Positions 16,755-25,040 are shown, counted from the first letter of the stretch. The stretch: DNA of 64,000 nucleotides from Exiguobacterium chiriqhucha RW-2 (GCF_000416965.1 NZ_ATCL01000022.1:248001-312000), one strand, 5' to 3'. The notes: a model not told the origin generated them from the sequence alone. A program made the numbers and translations.

Positions 16755-17900
16755 GTGTTGCTCGGCTGGATCCGTTGGTTCGATGCGCTTATCCCAGCCT
16801 ACACGATTGAACGTCTGTTTTGGGAGTCACGGACGATCACGATTCAAGAGGTCGTCTATCTCGAAATACTTTACGCCGTCCTCGTCGTGATGCTTGAAGT
16901 GCCGACAGGTGTGTTGGCCGATCGCTTCGAACATCGACGTCTGATGCAGATCGGGGTCGGGTTGGAATGTCTATCGTTTATCGTTCTACTGTTGTCGTTC
17001 TCGTTTGTCGGGTTTGCTGTCGCCATCGCCTTGTCGGGCATTGGAGCGGCGTTTCGAAGCGGGGCCGAGAATGCGTTGCTGTATGAGACGCTTGAACAAA
17101 CGGGCAAGACAGAGACGTTTGAACGCACGGTCGGTCGATTGAATGTCATTGGAATCGTCGCAGCCGTTCTCGCTGCCATCAGTGGTAGTCTGCTGGCGAC
17201 ACGCTTCCCGTTCGAGCTGAACTACATGCTGTCGATTGTCAGTTTGTTCATCGCGACAGCATGTAGTTTTGGCCTTGTCGAACCGAGACGAGTCGTGTCG
17301 GACGAGCGCTTGACGTGGGCGGACATCGCGGCCGGTTTCCGCTTCATCCGGCAGCATCGGCAACTGTTCATCGTGACGTCGTTGTTTGTCGTGACCATTA
17401 GTGCGTTCAATTTTATCGATGAGTTCTGGCAACTGTATGCGCGCGACGTCGCGCTTCCGATTTATTGGTTCGGGATGATGTCAACGATCCTACTGCTCAT
17501 CCAAATACCGGGACAGTTGGTCGCACCGGTGCTGCTACGCTTCGCCACGGCCGAGTGTTGGCTACGCTGGATCGGTTGGGGAATCGGCGTTGGTTTTGTC
17601 GTTCTCGGGCTCTATCCGGGGCCGATTGGTCTCGTGATTATGGTCGGAATGGCCTGTCTCATCGGTATTGTTGAACCGCTCTATCTCGGTGTGTTGCATC
17701 ATCGGGTCCCATCCGGAATCAGGGCGACGACGGAATCGTCCGTCTCGATGTTGTTGCATGGCGGGATCATCCTGTTCGGTCTGTTGTTCACCGCCGGGGC
17801 AGGTATGACGCTCTTTGCCGCCTTTTTGTTCATCGGGATCATCGTTTGTCTGCATCAATCGATTGTCACGGTCATAGCGCGGAGAGAGGATGCTTCATGA
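16755..17900 (+). CDS. MFS transporter with in-frame stop near its N-terminus
   Basis: 381 residues with about 11-12 helices and the MFS loop GVLADRFEHRRLM. The original start seems to be ATG 16710, which has an ideal AAGGAGGAG at 7 bases. That frame reads MMKRARSPS and stops at TAA 16737-16739, then continues in the same frame as VGRNVVLLGWIRWFD. Translation may restart at GTG 16755, 15 bases past the stop, with no ribosome site of its own; the first helix would still be nearly intact. It may thus be a recent nonsense mutant, a reinitiation case, or a sequence error. Substrate unknown. Confidence 0.65.
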   Translation: MLLGWIRWFDALIPAYTIERLFWESRTITIQEVVYLEILYAVLVVMLEVPTGVLADRFEHRRLMQIGVGLECLSFIVLLLSFSFVGFAVAIALSGIGAAFRSGAENALLYETLEQTGKTETFERTVGRLNVIGIVAAVLAAISGSLLATRFPFELNYMLSIVSLFIATACSFGLVEPRRVVSDERLTWADIAAGFRFIRQHRQLFIVTSLFVVTISAFNFIDEFWQLYARDVALPIYWFGMMSTILLLIQIPGQLVAPVLLRFATAECWLRWIGWGIGVGFVVLGLYPGPIGLVIMVGMACLIGIVEPLYLGVLHHRVPSGIRATTESSVSMLLHGGIILFGLLFTAGAGMTLFAAFLFIGIIVCLHQSIVTVIARREDAS

Positions 17901-17915
17901 AGCGTCCTCTTTTTT
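17885..17915 (+). terminator. terminator after MFS gene
   Basis: AGAGGATGCTTC/GAAGCGTCCTCT stem with one G-T pair, then six T; the MFS stop codon lies in the loop. Confidence 0.8.
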
Positions 17916-17989
17916 ACGCCTCAAGACCTAGGGCGGGTGAGGTTAAAGTTGTGTATGATAAGAAACAATACTGGAGTAGGAGATAAACA

Positions 17990-18823
17990 ATGGAATGGTA
18001 TGAATTATTTATTGGCTTTTTGTTAGGCGTCGTCGAAGGACTGACCGAGTTTGCTCCGGTATCGTCAACGGGACATATGATTCTCGTGGACGACCTGTGG
18101 CTCAACTCGAGCAGCTTCCTCGGCCAAGAGGTGGCGAACACGTTTAAGATCGTGATTCAGCTCGGTTCGATTTTAGCGGTCATCGTCGTATTTCGAAATC
18201 GGTTCAAGGAGTTGTTGAATCCGAAGGAATTGCTCGCGATTCGTAGCAGCGGGCCGACAAAGAAACTGAACTTGCTACATATCTTCATCGGGCTGCTCCC
18301 GGCAGGCGTGCTCGGGCTATTGTTTGAAGACTATATCGATGAGAACTTGTTCTCGATTAAGACCGTCTTAATCGGACTCGTCATCGGAGCATTCTTCATG
18401 ATTGCCGCGGATTTGTCAGGCGTGAAGCGTCAAACGACAGCAACGCTCGATGAGATTTCGTATAAACAAGCGCTCGGTGTCGGCTTGATTCAATGTTTCT
18501 CGCTCTGGCCAGGTTTTTCACGCTCAGGGTCGACCATCTCGGGCGGTGTCCTCTTAGGGATGAGTCACCGGGCCGCGGCAGATTTTACATTCATCATGGC
18601 CGTACCGATTATGTTCGGTGCTAGTGCGCTGTCGCTCTACAGCAAATGGGAGTACTTTACGATGGCGACCCTCCCGGTCTTCGTTGTCGGATTCATTAGC
18701 GCGTTCTTGTTTGCGCTCTTGTCGATTAAGTTCTTCTTGAAGTTGATCAACAAAGTGAAGTTGACGCCGTTCGCGATTTATCGCATCGTGTTGGCGGCTG
18801 TGATTTACTTCTTGTACTTCTAA
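17990..18823 (+). CDS. uppP: undecaprenyl-diphosphate phosphatase (BacA/UppP)
   Basis: 277-residue polytopic membrane enzyme. Conserved motifs: VVEGLTEFAPVSSTGHMILV (the BacA1 Glu-rich motif) and PGFSRSGSTISGG (BacA2). It recycles undecaprenyl pyrophosphate to the lipid carrier used in peptidoglycan synthesis, and its dosage affects bacitracin tolerance. GGAGAT lies about 7 bases before the ATG. A hairpin follows the stop. Confidence 0.95.
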   Translation: MEWYELFIGFLLGVVEGLTEFAPVSSTGHMILVDDLWLNSSSFLGQEVANTFKIVIQLGSILAVIVVFRNRFKELLNPKELLAIRSSGPTKKLNLLHIFIGLLPAGVLGLLFEDYIDENLFSIKTVLIGLVIGAFFMIAADLSGVKRQTTATLDEISYKQALGVGLIQCFSLWPGFSRSGSTISGGVLLGMSHRAAADFTFIMAVPIMFGASALSLYSKWEYFTMATLPVFVVGFISAFLFALLSIKFFLKLINKVKLTPFAIYRIVLAAVIYFLYF

Positions 18824-18825
18824 GA

Positions 18826-18856
18826 AAAAAAGCGCGTGTCAGCACATGCGCTTTGA
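18826..18856 (+). terminator. hairpin after uppP
   Basis: AAAGCGCGTGT/ACATGCGCTTT stem, 4-base loop. The T-run is short (CTTTG), so termination may be leaky into the small ORF at 18902. Confidence 0.5.
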
Positions 18857-18901
18857 AACCAATGATCCATCAAGTTCGTATAACCAAGTAGAGGTGAGAA
18901 C

Positions 18902-18994
18902 ATGGAACATATCGTTGTCGTATTGGGAACGTTAATCGGCTTAGGAGCTGTCGGTACATTATTGTACGTGACATGCCTTGCCTATGAATCATGA
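18902..18994 (+). CDS. 30-residue hydrophobic peptide
   Basis: A short ORF with a good ribosome site (AGAGGTGAG, 4 bases before ATG). The product is almost entirely one transmembrane helix: MEHIVVVLGTLIGLGAVGTL then LYVTCLAYES. No homologue recognised. It lies between uppP and the convergent bshB2 gene, with its stop overlapping the bshB2 stop region. It could be a small membrane protein modulating a neighbour. Evidence is the ribosome site plus amphipathic composition only. Confidence 0.5.
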   Translation: MEHIVVVLGTLIGLGAVGTLLYVTCLAYES

Positions 18995-19642
18995 GAACGG
19001 ATAGTGATAGAAGCGCTCACGTTGGAGTAACTCCATGACGTGGGCGTTTTCTGCGTTGTCGATGGCGCGTAACAGGCCTTCCGTCTGTGAACGGTGGGCG
19101 AGCAACGCTTCACGCTTCGCCGCGCTCTCTTGACCGACTTCGATGACGACGTGCGGGTTTCCGAGTTCGGCGTCGGTGCGATGGTCGAACGCGACTCCTA
19201 AAAATTCAGGACGCTTCGAGGCATCGATGTCTTGCAACGCTCGGACGACCGCACGTGCCGTCGCCTCGTGATCAGGGTGGACGGCGTAACCCGGATAGAA
19301 GGAGATAACGCGTGCCGGCTGTACTTCCTCGATTAAGGCGCTGAAACGTGCCGCGAGTTCCGCTTCGTCTTCGAATTCGACGGTTTTGTCGCGAAGGCCC
19401 CACATGCGGAGGTCGTCGATGCCCATGACGGCACACGCTTCCTCGAGCTCATGTTTACGAATTTTCGGCAACTCTTCACGTGTCGTGAAAATCGGCGAGC
19501 CCATATTGCGGCCCATCTCACCGAGCGTCAGGCAGACGTACGTGACCGGGAATCCGTGTTTATGGTGTTGGATAATCGTCCCGGCCGAGCTGAACGCTTC
19601 ATCATCGGGATGCGGAAAAATAACGAGTAATGGTCCATTCAT
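18989..19642 (-). CDS. bshB2: bacillithiol biosynthesis deacetylase BshB2
   Basis: 217 residues of the PIG-L/LmbE zinc deacetylase family. The metal and catalytic motif is FPHPDDEAFSSAG, with GEMGRNMG and the late HPDHEA histidines. It deacetylates GlcNAc-malate in bacillithiol synthesis and probably also bacillithiol conjugates. Its ATG overlaps the yojF stop (ATGA), the same pairing as yojF-yojG in B. subtilis. Confidence 0.92.
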   Translation of the reverse strand: MNGPLLVIFPHPDDEAFSSAGTIIQHHKHGFPVTYVCLTLGEMGRNMGSPIFTTREELPKIRKHELEEACAVMGIDDLRMWGLRDKTVEFEDEAELAARFSALIEEVQPARVISFYPGYAVHPDHEATARAVVRALQDIDASKRPEFLGVAFDHRTDAELGNPHVVIEVGQESAAKREALLAHRSQTEGLLRAIDNAENAHVMELLQRERFYHYPFS

Positions 19643-20010
19643 TGGCTTTCCACCTCCGAGGCTCCTTGTGGGAGCGGTTTGATGTCTAAGTGTAAGGCGC
19701 AGGCGAGACGTCCGAGACGGTCATGGCCGGCGAGCAGGAGCTGGTCTCCGTGCTGTTCGTAGTCGGTCAAACCTTCGACGTAAAGCCAACCGTGATCGAG
19801 CTTCAAGCCGACCCGGTATGGTCCATCGCCCTTGATTTGGCCGATGCTATATTCGATGACGACGTTGCGGATAAACATACCGGCGTTATGAAAATCAGGG
19901 TCGTTATGCGTCGCATACGCCCCGTTCGTCGTCTCGACATGGACATAGAGCGGCATGGATACATGCGCGTCCAAATAAGTCTGGATGGTTGTAGGTTGTA
20001 TTGATTTCAC
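19639..20010 (-). CDS. yojF: YojF family protein (DUF1806)
   Basis: 123 residues, a small beta-rich protein of unknown biochemistry. Segments YVHVETTNGAYATH, GMFIRNVVIEY and GPYRVGLKLDHGWLYVEGLT match the YojF family, which is nearly always encoded beside bshB2. I use GTG 20010, 6 bases after GGAGGG; an in-frame extension to 20046 lacks a site. Coupled to bshB2 by a 4-base overlap, so a role with the deacetylase is inferred. Confidence 0.85.
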   Translation of the reverse strand: MKSIQPTTIQTYLDAHVSMPLYVHVETTNGAYATHNDPDFHNAGMFIRNVVIEYSIGQIKGDGPYRVGLKLDHGWLYVEGLTDYEQHGDQLLLAGHDRLGRLACALHLDIKPLPQGASEVESQ

Positions 20011-20035
20011 GCGGTTCCCTCCAATGGAAACGATG

Positions 20036-20059
20036 ACCCGAGACATGCGTCCCGGGCCA
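20036..20059 (-). terminator. possible hairpin after pdxK
   Basis: CCCGAGAC/GTCCCGGG imperfect stem between pdxK and yojF; only a weak T-rich tail, so a pause or partial terminator. Confidence 0.35.
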
Positions 20060-20063
20060 CCCG

Positions 20064-20888
20064 TTATGATTGTGTTGCTAGTTTTTTGCGGTAACCGGTA
20101 TGGTTCGTTGGCCCAACATATTGGTTGAGGCGGAACGAGTGACGAACCGCTTCCGTGATGAACTCTTTTCCGATTTCGATGGCTTCATCGACTGAATGAC
20201 CGTTCGCGAGTGACGCCGCGATAGCTGACGAGAACGTGCAGCCGCCGCCGTGTGTGAAGGCAGGATCGATTTTCTCGCTCTCGAGGAGGCGATACTCGTT
20301 GCCGTCGTAAAGCACGTCAAATGCTGTGTCGAAGCCGAGCTTGCCACCGACTTTGACGATGACGATTTCAGCGCCGAGCTCATGGATCAAGCGAGCAGCC
20401 TCTTTGATTTCTTCCATCGTTGAAGGTGTCTTATCGAGGCCAGCGAGCATACGCGCCTCGAACAAGTTTGGTGTGATGATTTTAGCGACCGGTACGAGGT
20501 GCTTGCGCATCGCGACCGCGACGTCCGGGTTGAGAATCTCGTCGGCCCCTTTACATGCCATGACCGGATCGACGACGGCGTTTTGAATGCCGTACTCTTT
20601 GATTTTACGGGCAGCGAGTTCGATAATCTCTGGAGTCGGGAGCATCCCTGTCTTGACGGCATCGACACCGATCCCAGCGAGGACCGTATCAATCTGTTTC
20701 TCGATCAACGTCGTGTCAATTGGGAACACTTCGTGGTGCCACGCGTTATGTGGGTCTTGAGCCACGATGACCGTGAGGGCGGTCATGCCGTAAACACCGA
20801 GCTCTTCCATCGTTTTCAAGTCAGCTTGGATGCCTGCACCGCCACTCGTGTCCGAGCCAGCGATTGTTAAAGCTTTTTTCATCGTCAT
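20064..20888 (-). CDS. pdxK: pyridoxine/hydroxymethylpyrimidine kinase
   Basis: 274 residues of the ribokinase-like ThiD/PdxK family. The start GSDTSGGAGIQADLKT and the anion-hole motif THGGGCTFSSAIAA are diagnostic. The C-terminal NQYVGPTNHTGYR follows the Bacillus PdxK version, which phosphorylates pyridoxine, pyridoxal and pyridoxamine; HMP kinase activity is the alternative, and both enzymes share the fold. A TTGTCG-17-TATAGT promoter precedes it. Confidence 0.88.
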   Translation of the reverse strand: MTMKKALTIAGSDTSGGAGIQADLKTMEELGVYGMTALTVIVAQDPHNAWHHEVFPIDTTLIEKQIDTVLAGIGVDAVKTGMLPTPEIIELAARKIKEYGIQNAVVDPVMACKGADEILNPDVAVAMRKHLVPVAKIITPNLFEARMLAGLDKTPSTMEEIKEAARLIHELGAEIVIVKVGGKLGFDTAFDVLYDGNEYRLLESEKIDPAFTHGGGCTFSSAIAASLANGHSVDEAIEIGKEFITEAVRHSFRLNQYVGPTNHTGYRKKLATQS

Positions 20889-20924
20889 AGTCGTTCAATC
20901 CCCTTTGTCTGTTTGGATAGTTTC

Positions 20925-20953
20925 ACTATAACGACTTTTTGGCGTTACGACAA
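20925..20953 (-). promoter_or_regulatory. sigma-A promoter of pdxK (and yojF-bshB2)
   Basis: On the - strand TTGTCG, 17-base spacer, TATAGT, about 37 bases before the ATG. Confidence 0.65.
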
Positions 20954-21076
20954 ATCCCGAGGTCGCATCCAGACCGGAATAAGTTTTGAAAATTGATGGC
21001 AGGATTTCAATCGTATTTGGGGAATAGTAATGAATAGGGTGTAGACCACTTTCAATTTGGCTAGGAGGAAAACCGC

Positions 21077-21712
21077 ATGTTAGTGCATAGCTTATGCATT
21101 CCGAAGAAAGATGTCGTCACAATCAGTGAAAAGGCGACATTGCGCGAGGCGCTCGACACGCTCGAAAAGACAGGCTACCGTTGTGTCCCTGTGCTCGATG
21201 AGACGGGAACGTTTTTCCGCGGTAATATTTATAAAATGCATATTTATCGCCACGGGATGAGTGGGGCGAGCCTAGACGATAACGTCATGGAACTCATCAA
21301 GAACACGCAAAAGTACGTTCACGAGTCAGACGGCTTTTTCAAAGTCTTCTTCTCAATCAAAGAACTTCCGTATATCGCGGTCTTGAAAGACGAGAGCAAC
21401 GAATTTTACGGGATTTTGCCACACGGGAAGATGCTCGGCATGCTCGAAGAGGCATGGAGCCGTGACACGGGGAGCTATGTCGTCACGATTGCACTCAGTG
21501 AGCAGGCAGGGGCGCTCGAGAAAATCACGAAAGTCATCAGCAAATATTCATCAATCGCCAGCCTCATGACGCTTGATGCCAAGAGCAAGGTGTTGCGTCG
21601 CGTGTTAATCACGTTGCCGCCGGACTGTGACGAGAAGACAAAAGACAAGATTGTCGCCAAACTCGAACAAAAAGGGTTCCGCGTCGTCGAAGTCGAGAAT
21701 TTAAATAACTGA
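21077..21712 (+). CDS. cbpA: CBS-domain/ACT-like protein, CbpA-like c-di-AMP-binding candidate
   Basis: 211 residues. The N-terminal two-thirds is a CBS pair (SEKATLREALDTLEKTGYRCVPVLDE, then IKELPYIAVLKDESNEFYGILPH). The last 75 residues look like an ACT domain (SYVVTIALSEQAGALEKITKVI). This architecture matches Listeria CbpA, a cyclic-di-AMP-binding protein. Ligand binding is inferred by family; AcuB-like adenosyl-ligand binding is the alternative. AGGAGG precedes the ATG. Monocistronic, with a strong terminator. Confidence 0.7.
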   Translation: MLVHSLCIPKKDVVTISEKATLREALDTLEKTGYRCVPVLDETGTFFRGNIYKMHIYRHGMSGASLDDNVMELIKNTQKYVHESDGFFKVFFSIKELPYIAVLKDESNEFYGILPHGKMLGMLEEAWSRDTGSYVVTIALSEQAGALEKITKVISKYSSIASLMTLDAKSKVLRRVLITLPPDCDEKTKDKIVAKLEQKGFRVVEVENLNN

Positions 21713-21713
21713 C

Positions 21714-21748
21714 GAAAGGCCTTCCTCGATGCGAGGAAGGCCTTATTC
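21714..21748. terminator. bidirectional hairpin terminator
   Basis: AAGGCCTTCCTCG-ATG-CGAGGAAGGCCTT, 13 bp, between convergent genes. Confidence 0.85.
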
Positions 21749-22271
21749 AATCCAATCGTTTTTCCATCCGGATATCCGGCCAAAATTGACCGTCCCAGTA
21801 CGTGAACGCTTCGATACGGGCAATTTCGTGATAACCGAGCTTTTGATAGAGGCGATGCGCCGCTTCGTTGAATCCGAACACACCGAGCTCGATGCGTGGC
21901 ACACCTTGGGCACGAAGTCGATCTGCCAGTAACGTGAGGGCTGCGGTGCCGACGCCTTTCCCGCGACCGGTCTGTTCACCGATGACCAGACCAAGCCAAG
22001 CGCTGCCGCGTTCTTTGTCATACAAGTGCGGGGCGTCATAGATGACGTTCACCTCGCCGACGAGCCGGTCATCGTCGTAAATCAAGAAAATATCGTGCGT
22101 GTCCAGACGTTCCGTCAAGTCTGCGACCGTCATCTGATGCTCCGCAACGAGTTCGGCTTCGGATCGGGCCGGACGAATCAAATGGACGATGGCGGGATCA
22201 TTATTCCAACGATTGAACGTCTCGACGATGGCGTCGGACGCTTCTCTCAATGGGACGAGAGAGATGGGCAT
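21747..22271 (-). CDS. GNAT-family N-acetyltransferase
   Basis: 174 residues. The acetyl-CoA loop is QTGRGKGVGTAALTLLADR, followed by IELGVFGFNEAAHRLYQKLGYHE, the RimJ/RimL-like motif B. Substrate unknown. AAAGGAGGG lies upstream of the ATG. Spacing to the upstream lipid kinase is about 56 bases, so cotranscription is possible. Confidence 0.85.
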   Translation of the reverse strand: MPISLVPLREASDAIVETFNRWNNDPAIVHLIRPARSEAELVAEHQMTVADLTERLDTHDIFLIYDDDRLVGEVNVIYDAPHLYDKERGSAWLGLVIGEQTGRGKGVGTAALTLLADRLRAQGVPRIELGVFGFNEAAHRLYQKLGYHEIARIEAFTYWDGQFWPDIRMEKRLD

Positions 22272-22327
22272 CGAGTCCCCCTCCTTTCAGGCATACTTCT
22301 TCGCCCTCGAACTGAAAAGTCCCCATT

Positions 22328-23215
22328 TTACTGAATCGGCTTCAAGACGTTGAGGTGGCTCGGAAGCACTTCGAACGTGAGCGGGAGTTTACCGCCCGTA
22401 TCTCCGTCGGCATTGACCGGAAGTGATTCTGGCGAGTCGACATGGACCCGTTTCGTCGTGAACGACGTGACGCTGTCCGTCTCTTTCAACTTGCCGGTGA
22501 AGAGGGCCGGCGCGAGTTGGATGGCGTCTTTAAAGCCGAGGTTCTCAAACAGATAGACGTGAAGTAACCCGTCGTTCAGTTCGGCGTCCGGTTCAAAGTT
22601 TTCAAACCCGCCGACCGAGTTCGTGAGGGCGATGACGACCAAATAGGCGTCTCCATCGAACGTATGCTCTTCGGCTTGGACCGACAAGGCGTATGGACTA
22701 TGCTCACGGAACGCTTTGATGCCTTCAATCAAGTAGGCGAACGGGCCCCATTTTGTCTTCTCTTCAACACTGACCTCGTCGACAGCCTCGGCGATGAGGC
22801 CGATCGCGATGACGTTCATGAAGTAGCCGTTCTCGTATTTGCCGATATCCATCGGTGTCGGTTGCGCCGTCTTGAGTGCCTCGATGGCATCTGCAGGGTC
22901 GCTCGGGACGCCGAGCGCGCGTGCGAGATCGTTGACGGTACCGAGCGGGATGATGCCGAAATCAGGACGATGATCCGCTTCGGCGAGCCCCGTTACGGCC
23001 TCGTTCAGTGTTCCGTCGCCACCCATCGCGATGACAGCTTTATATTGTTTCGATGCCGCTTCTTTCGCAAAATGTGTGGCATCGTCTGCTTTCTCCGTGA
23101 ACCGGACATCGACGTTTCCGTAACGCTCTCGCAAGACTTCCTCTGCTGCCGCGGCGTGTTCTTTCCCTAACTCTTTCCCCGACGACGGGTTGACGATTAA
23201 CATGACTGTATCCAT
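22328..23215 (-). CDS. YegS/BmrU-family diacylglycerol (lipid) kinase
   Basis: 295 residues. The nucleotide-binding GGDGTLNEAV motif and the N-terminal LIVNPSSGK are hallmarks of DAGK catalytic-domain proteins; the C-terminal half is the beta-sandwich. Bacillus DgkB, which phosphorylates diacylglycerol released by LTA synthesis, is about 300 residues and is a likely functional match. ATG 23215 follows AAAGGGGAA; a TTG one codon upstream is less likely. Confidence 0.85.
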   Translation of the reverse strand: MDTVMLIVNPSSGKELGKEHAAAAEEVLRERYGNVDVRFTEKADDATHFAKEAASKQYKAVIAMGGDGTLNEAVTGLAEADHRPDFGIIPLGTVNDLARALGVPSDPADAIEALKTAQPTPMDIGKYENGYFMNVIAIGLIAEAVDEVSVEEKTKWGPFAYLIEGIKAFREHSPYALSVQAEEHTFDGDAYLVVIALTNSVGGFENFEPDAELNDGLLHVYLFENLGFKDAIQLAPALFTGKLKETDSVTSFTTKRVHVDSPESLPVNADGDTGGKLPLTFEVLPSHLNVLKPIQ

Positions 23216-23282
23216 CAAAGCACATTCCCCTTTTCACATTCAGATATTGTCATCTATTCCCGTCCTGTGGCGAGGCTAGTCA

Positions 23283-23310
23283 TAAAAAAAACAACACAGA
23301 CGTGTTGTTT
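23283..23310 (-). terminator. terminator of the gene at 23309-23683
   Basis: AAACAACAC/GTGTTGTTT stem with an eight-T run on the - strand. Confidence 0.8.
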
Positions 23311-23683
23311 AATAATGGCGGAATGCCGACATATCGAGGTGGCTTGCATCTGATTCGTCGACGGCGAGTTCAATCTTCAAATGTTCATGGAACGGCGAGT
23401 CGAATGCACCCATGCAGGCGACCGGCTCATGGTCCGGGACGGGGGACTTACGTTTCGTTTTGACGAACAAATAGTCCTCACGCGACAACGTCAATAAAAA
23501 GCGTTCGACCGCATGGGGTTCGCGCGTGACGTTCGGCCATGGCAAGTGGTTGAATAGTAAAAAGACCGCGCCTTCTTTTTCGAGCGCATAGTCTGGGGCG
23601 ATCCCTTCCCGGTTCAACAACTCGATGACCGTACTCAAATAGGCTTGTTTAATCGTCAATGATATCTCGTAATACTCACGCAT
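23309..23683 (-). CDS. unknown protein, 124 residues
   Basis: Not recognised. A soluble, mixed alpha/beta-looking protein without signal or membrane segment: MREYYEISLTIKQAYLSTVI at the start, an acidic/His-rich DHEPVACMGAFDSPFHEHLK segment near the end. The start is ATG 23683, after AAAGGGTGG; a longer frame to 23779 would overlap the mhqR promoter region and lacks a site. Single gene with its own terminator, divergent from mhqR. Confidence 0.6.
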   Translation of the reverse strand: MREYYEISLTIKQAYLSTVIELLNREGIAPDYALEKEGAVFLLFNHLPWPNVTREPHAVERFLLTLSREDYLFVKTKRKSPVPDHEPVACMGAFDSPFHEHLKIELAVDESDASHLDMSAFRHY

Positions 23684-23758
23684 ACCGTCCACCCTTTCTA
23701 AAAATCGCAATAATTCCATTCTATACGTTTCAGACAGGGGCGACAACGAAGAAGTTTC

Positions 23759-23787
23759 TTGACGAAGCGTTTTTCCCACCGTATACT
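23759..23787 (+). promoter_or_regulatory. sigma-A promoter of mhqR-like gene
   Basis: TTGACG, 17-base spacer, TATACT. A second TATACT at 23801-23806 lacks a clear -35. Confidence 0.65.
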
Positions 23788-23842
23788 GCTCATGTCCTGC
23801 TATACTAAAGGTAAATGATGAACGAATTGAGGTGAAACCGAC

Positions 23843-24274
23843 ATGATTGAATCACTCGAATTGAAGGCATGGATCGTCTTGGCACGAGCGATGGACGCGA
23901 TCAGTGACCGTGTGAAGGACGATTTACGACGCCACCAATTGAATTCAACAGAGTTCGGTGTTTTATCCGTCTTGTATAAACGAGGGGATACCCCGCTCCA
24001 GCAAATCGGAGACCAAATTTTGATTACGAGCGGAAGCGTCACGTACGTGATTGATAAGCTTGAAAAACGTGGCTTAATCGAGCGTGTGGCTTGTCCGTCT
24101 GACCGACGCGTCACATACGCCTCGTTGACAGAGGAAGGCAAGCGCTTGATGGACGTCGTCTATCCAGAGCACATCGAGATTTTTAAAGACATCTATGGTC
24201 CCCTTAGCGACCAAGAGACTGAACAGTTAATCGATTTATTGAAACGAGTCGGTTATAACGCGGCAGGCAAATAA
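23843..24274 (+). CDS. mhqR: MarR-family regulator, MhqR-like
   Basis: 143 residues with a winged-helix core (TEFGVLSVLYKRGDTPLQQIGDQILITSG..YVIDKLEKRGLI) and the wing CPSDRRVTYASLT. The closest described group is MhqR/YkvE-type repressors, which sense quinones and control azoreductase and dioxygenase genes. It is followed after a terminator by azoR, and a 33-bp inverted repeat overlaps the azoR promoter; this context supports MhqR. The conserved Cys (residue 85, VACPSDRR) could be a redox or quinone sensor. Confidence 0.8.
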   Translation: MIESLELKAWIVLARAMDAISDRVKDDLRRHQLNSTEFGVLSVLYKRGDTPLQQIGDQILITSGSVTYVIDKLEKRGLIERVACPSDRRVTYASLTEEGKRLMDVVYPEHIEIFKDIYGPLSDQETEQLIDLLKRVGYNAAGK

Positions 24275-24292
24275 CGCCTGCCTGTTTTTTTT
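24261..24292 (+). terminator. terminator after mhqR
   Basis: GGCAGGC/GCCTGCC stem, seven-base loop, T-run. Confidence 0.85.
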
Positions 24293-24299
24293 GACTATT

Positions 24300-24332
24300 T
24301 ATCTTGAAGTTAAACTAATTGACTGCGAGATA
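24300..24332. promoter_or_regulatory. MhqR-type operator before azoR
   Basis: 33-bp inverted repeat: left arm TATCTTGAAGTTAA, 5-base spacer, right arm TTGACTGCGAGATA; 11 of 14 pairs match. The right arm contains the -35 of azoR, so binding would block the promoter. Resembles the TATCTCGA-type boxes of MhqR regulators. Confidence 0.7.
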
Positions 24333-24347
24333 TACAGATGATATAGT
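24319..24347 (+). promoter_or_regulatory. sigma-A promoter of azoR
   Basis: TTGACT, 17-base spacer, TATAGT, 49 bases before the ATG. Confidence 0.8.
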
Positions 24348-24396
24348 TCTAACTGTTGTTACAAAATAGAGATCACACTTATGGAGGAACCCATTT

Positions 24397-25032
24397 ATGA
24401 AAAAGGTATTATACGTATCGGCTAACCCGAAACCAACAGAATTGTCATACAGCAAACAAGTCGCAGAAACGTTCATGACGACACTCACGAATGAGAATGC
24501 GTCACTCGAAGTCGAAGCAATCGAATTATACGATGTCGATGTTCAAGAAATCGACGGCGACGTCCTCAGCGCATGGGGTAAATTCGCTTCAGGCGAAGCC
24601 CTCACTGACGTCGAAGCGGCTAAAGTCGCGACGATGAACGGCATGCTTGAGAAATTCATGGAAGCTGACATGTACGTGTTCGCAACACCGATGTGGAACT
24701 TCTTCTTCCCAGCTCGCATGAAAATGTTCCTCGACAGCGTATTGACTGCTGGTAAAACGTTCCGTTATACAGAACAAGGCCCAGTCGGCCTTCTCGAGAA
24801 CAAACAAGCGATCCACATCCAAGGTACGGGTGGAATCTACACAGGTACAGCCCTCAACTTCGCAGACGCATACCTTCGTCAAGCACTCGCATTCGTAGGC
24901 GTGACAGAAGTGACGACACTTCCAGTTGAAGGAATGAACCAATACCCAGACAAAATCGAAGAAATCGTTGCTGACGCAAAAGCGAAAGCCGAAGCACTTG
25001 CGAAAGAAGTCGCAGGCGCGGTCACAGTATAA
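24397..25032 (+). CDS. azoR: FMN-dependent NADH-azoreductase
   Basis: 211 residues of the flavodoxin-like AzoR/AcpD family. Motifs: YVSANPKPTELSYSKQVAE (phosphate loop), ATPMWNFFFPARMKMFLD, TGGIYTGTALNFADAYLR and GVTEV. It reduces quinones and azo compounds by two electrons. Codons favour A-ending forms more than the neighbours, suggesting high expression. Regulated by the MhqR-type operator over its -35 (inference). Ends in a terminator. Confidence 0.93.
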   Translation: MKKVLYVSANPKPTELSYSKQVAETFMTTLTNENASLEVEAIELYDVDVQEIDGDVLSAWGKFASGEALTDVEAAKVATMNGMLEKFMEADMYVFATPMWNFFFPARMKMFLDSVLTAGKTFRYTEQGPVGLLENKQAIHIQGTGGIYTGTALNFADAYLRQALAFVGVTEVTTLPVEGMNQYPDKIEEIVADAKAKAEALAKEVAGAVTV

Positions 25033-25040
25033 TGATCAAG

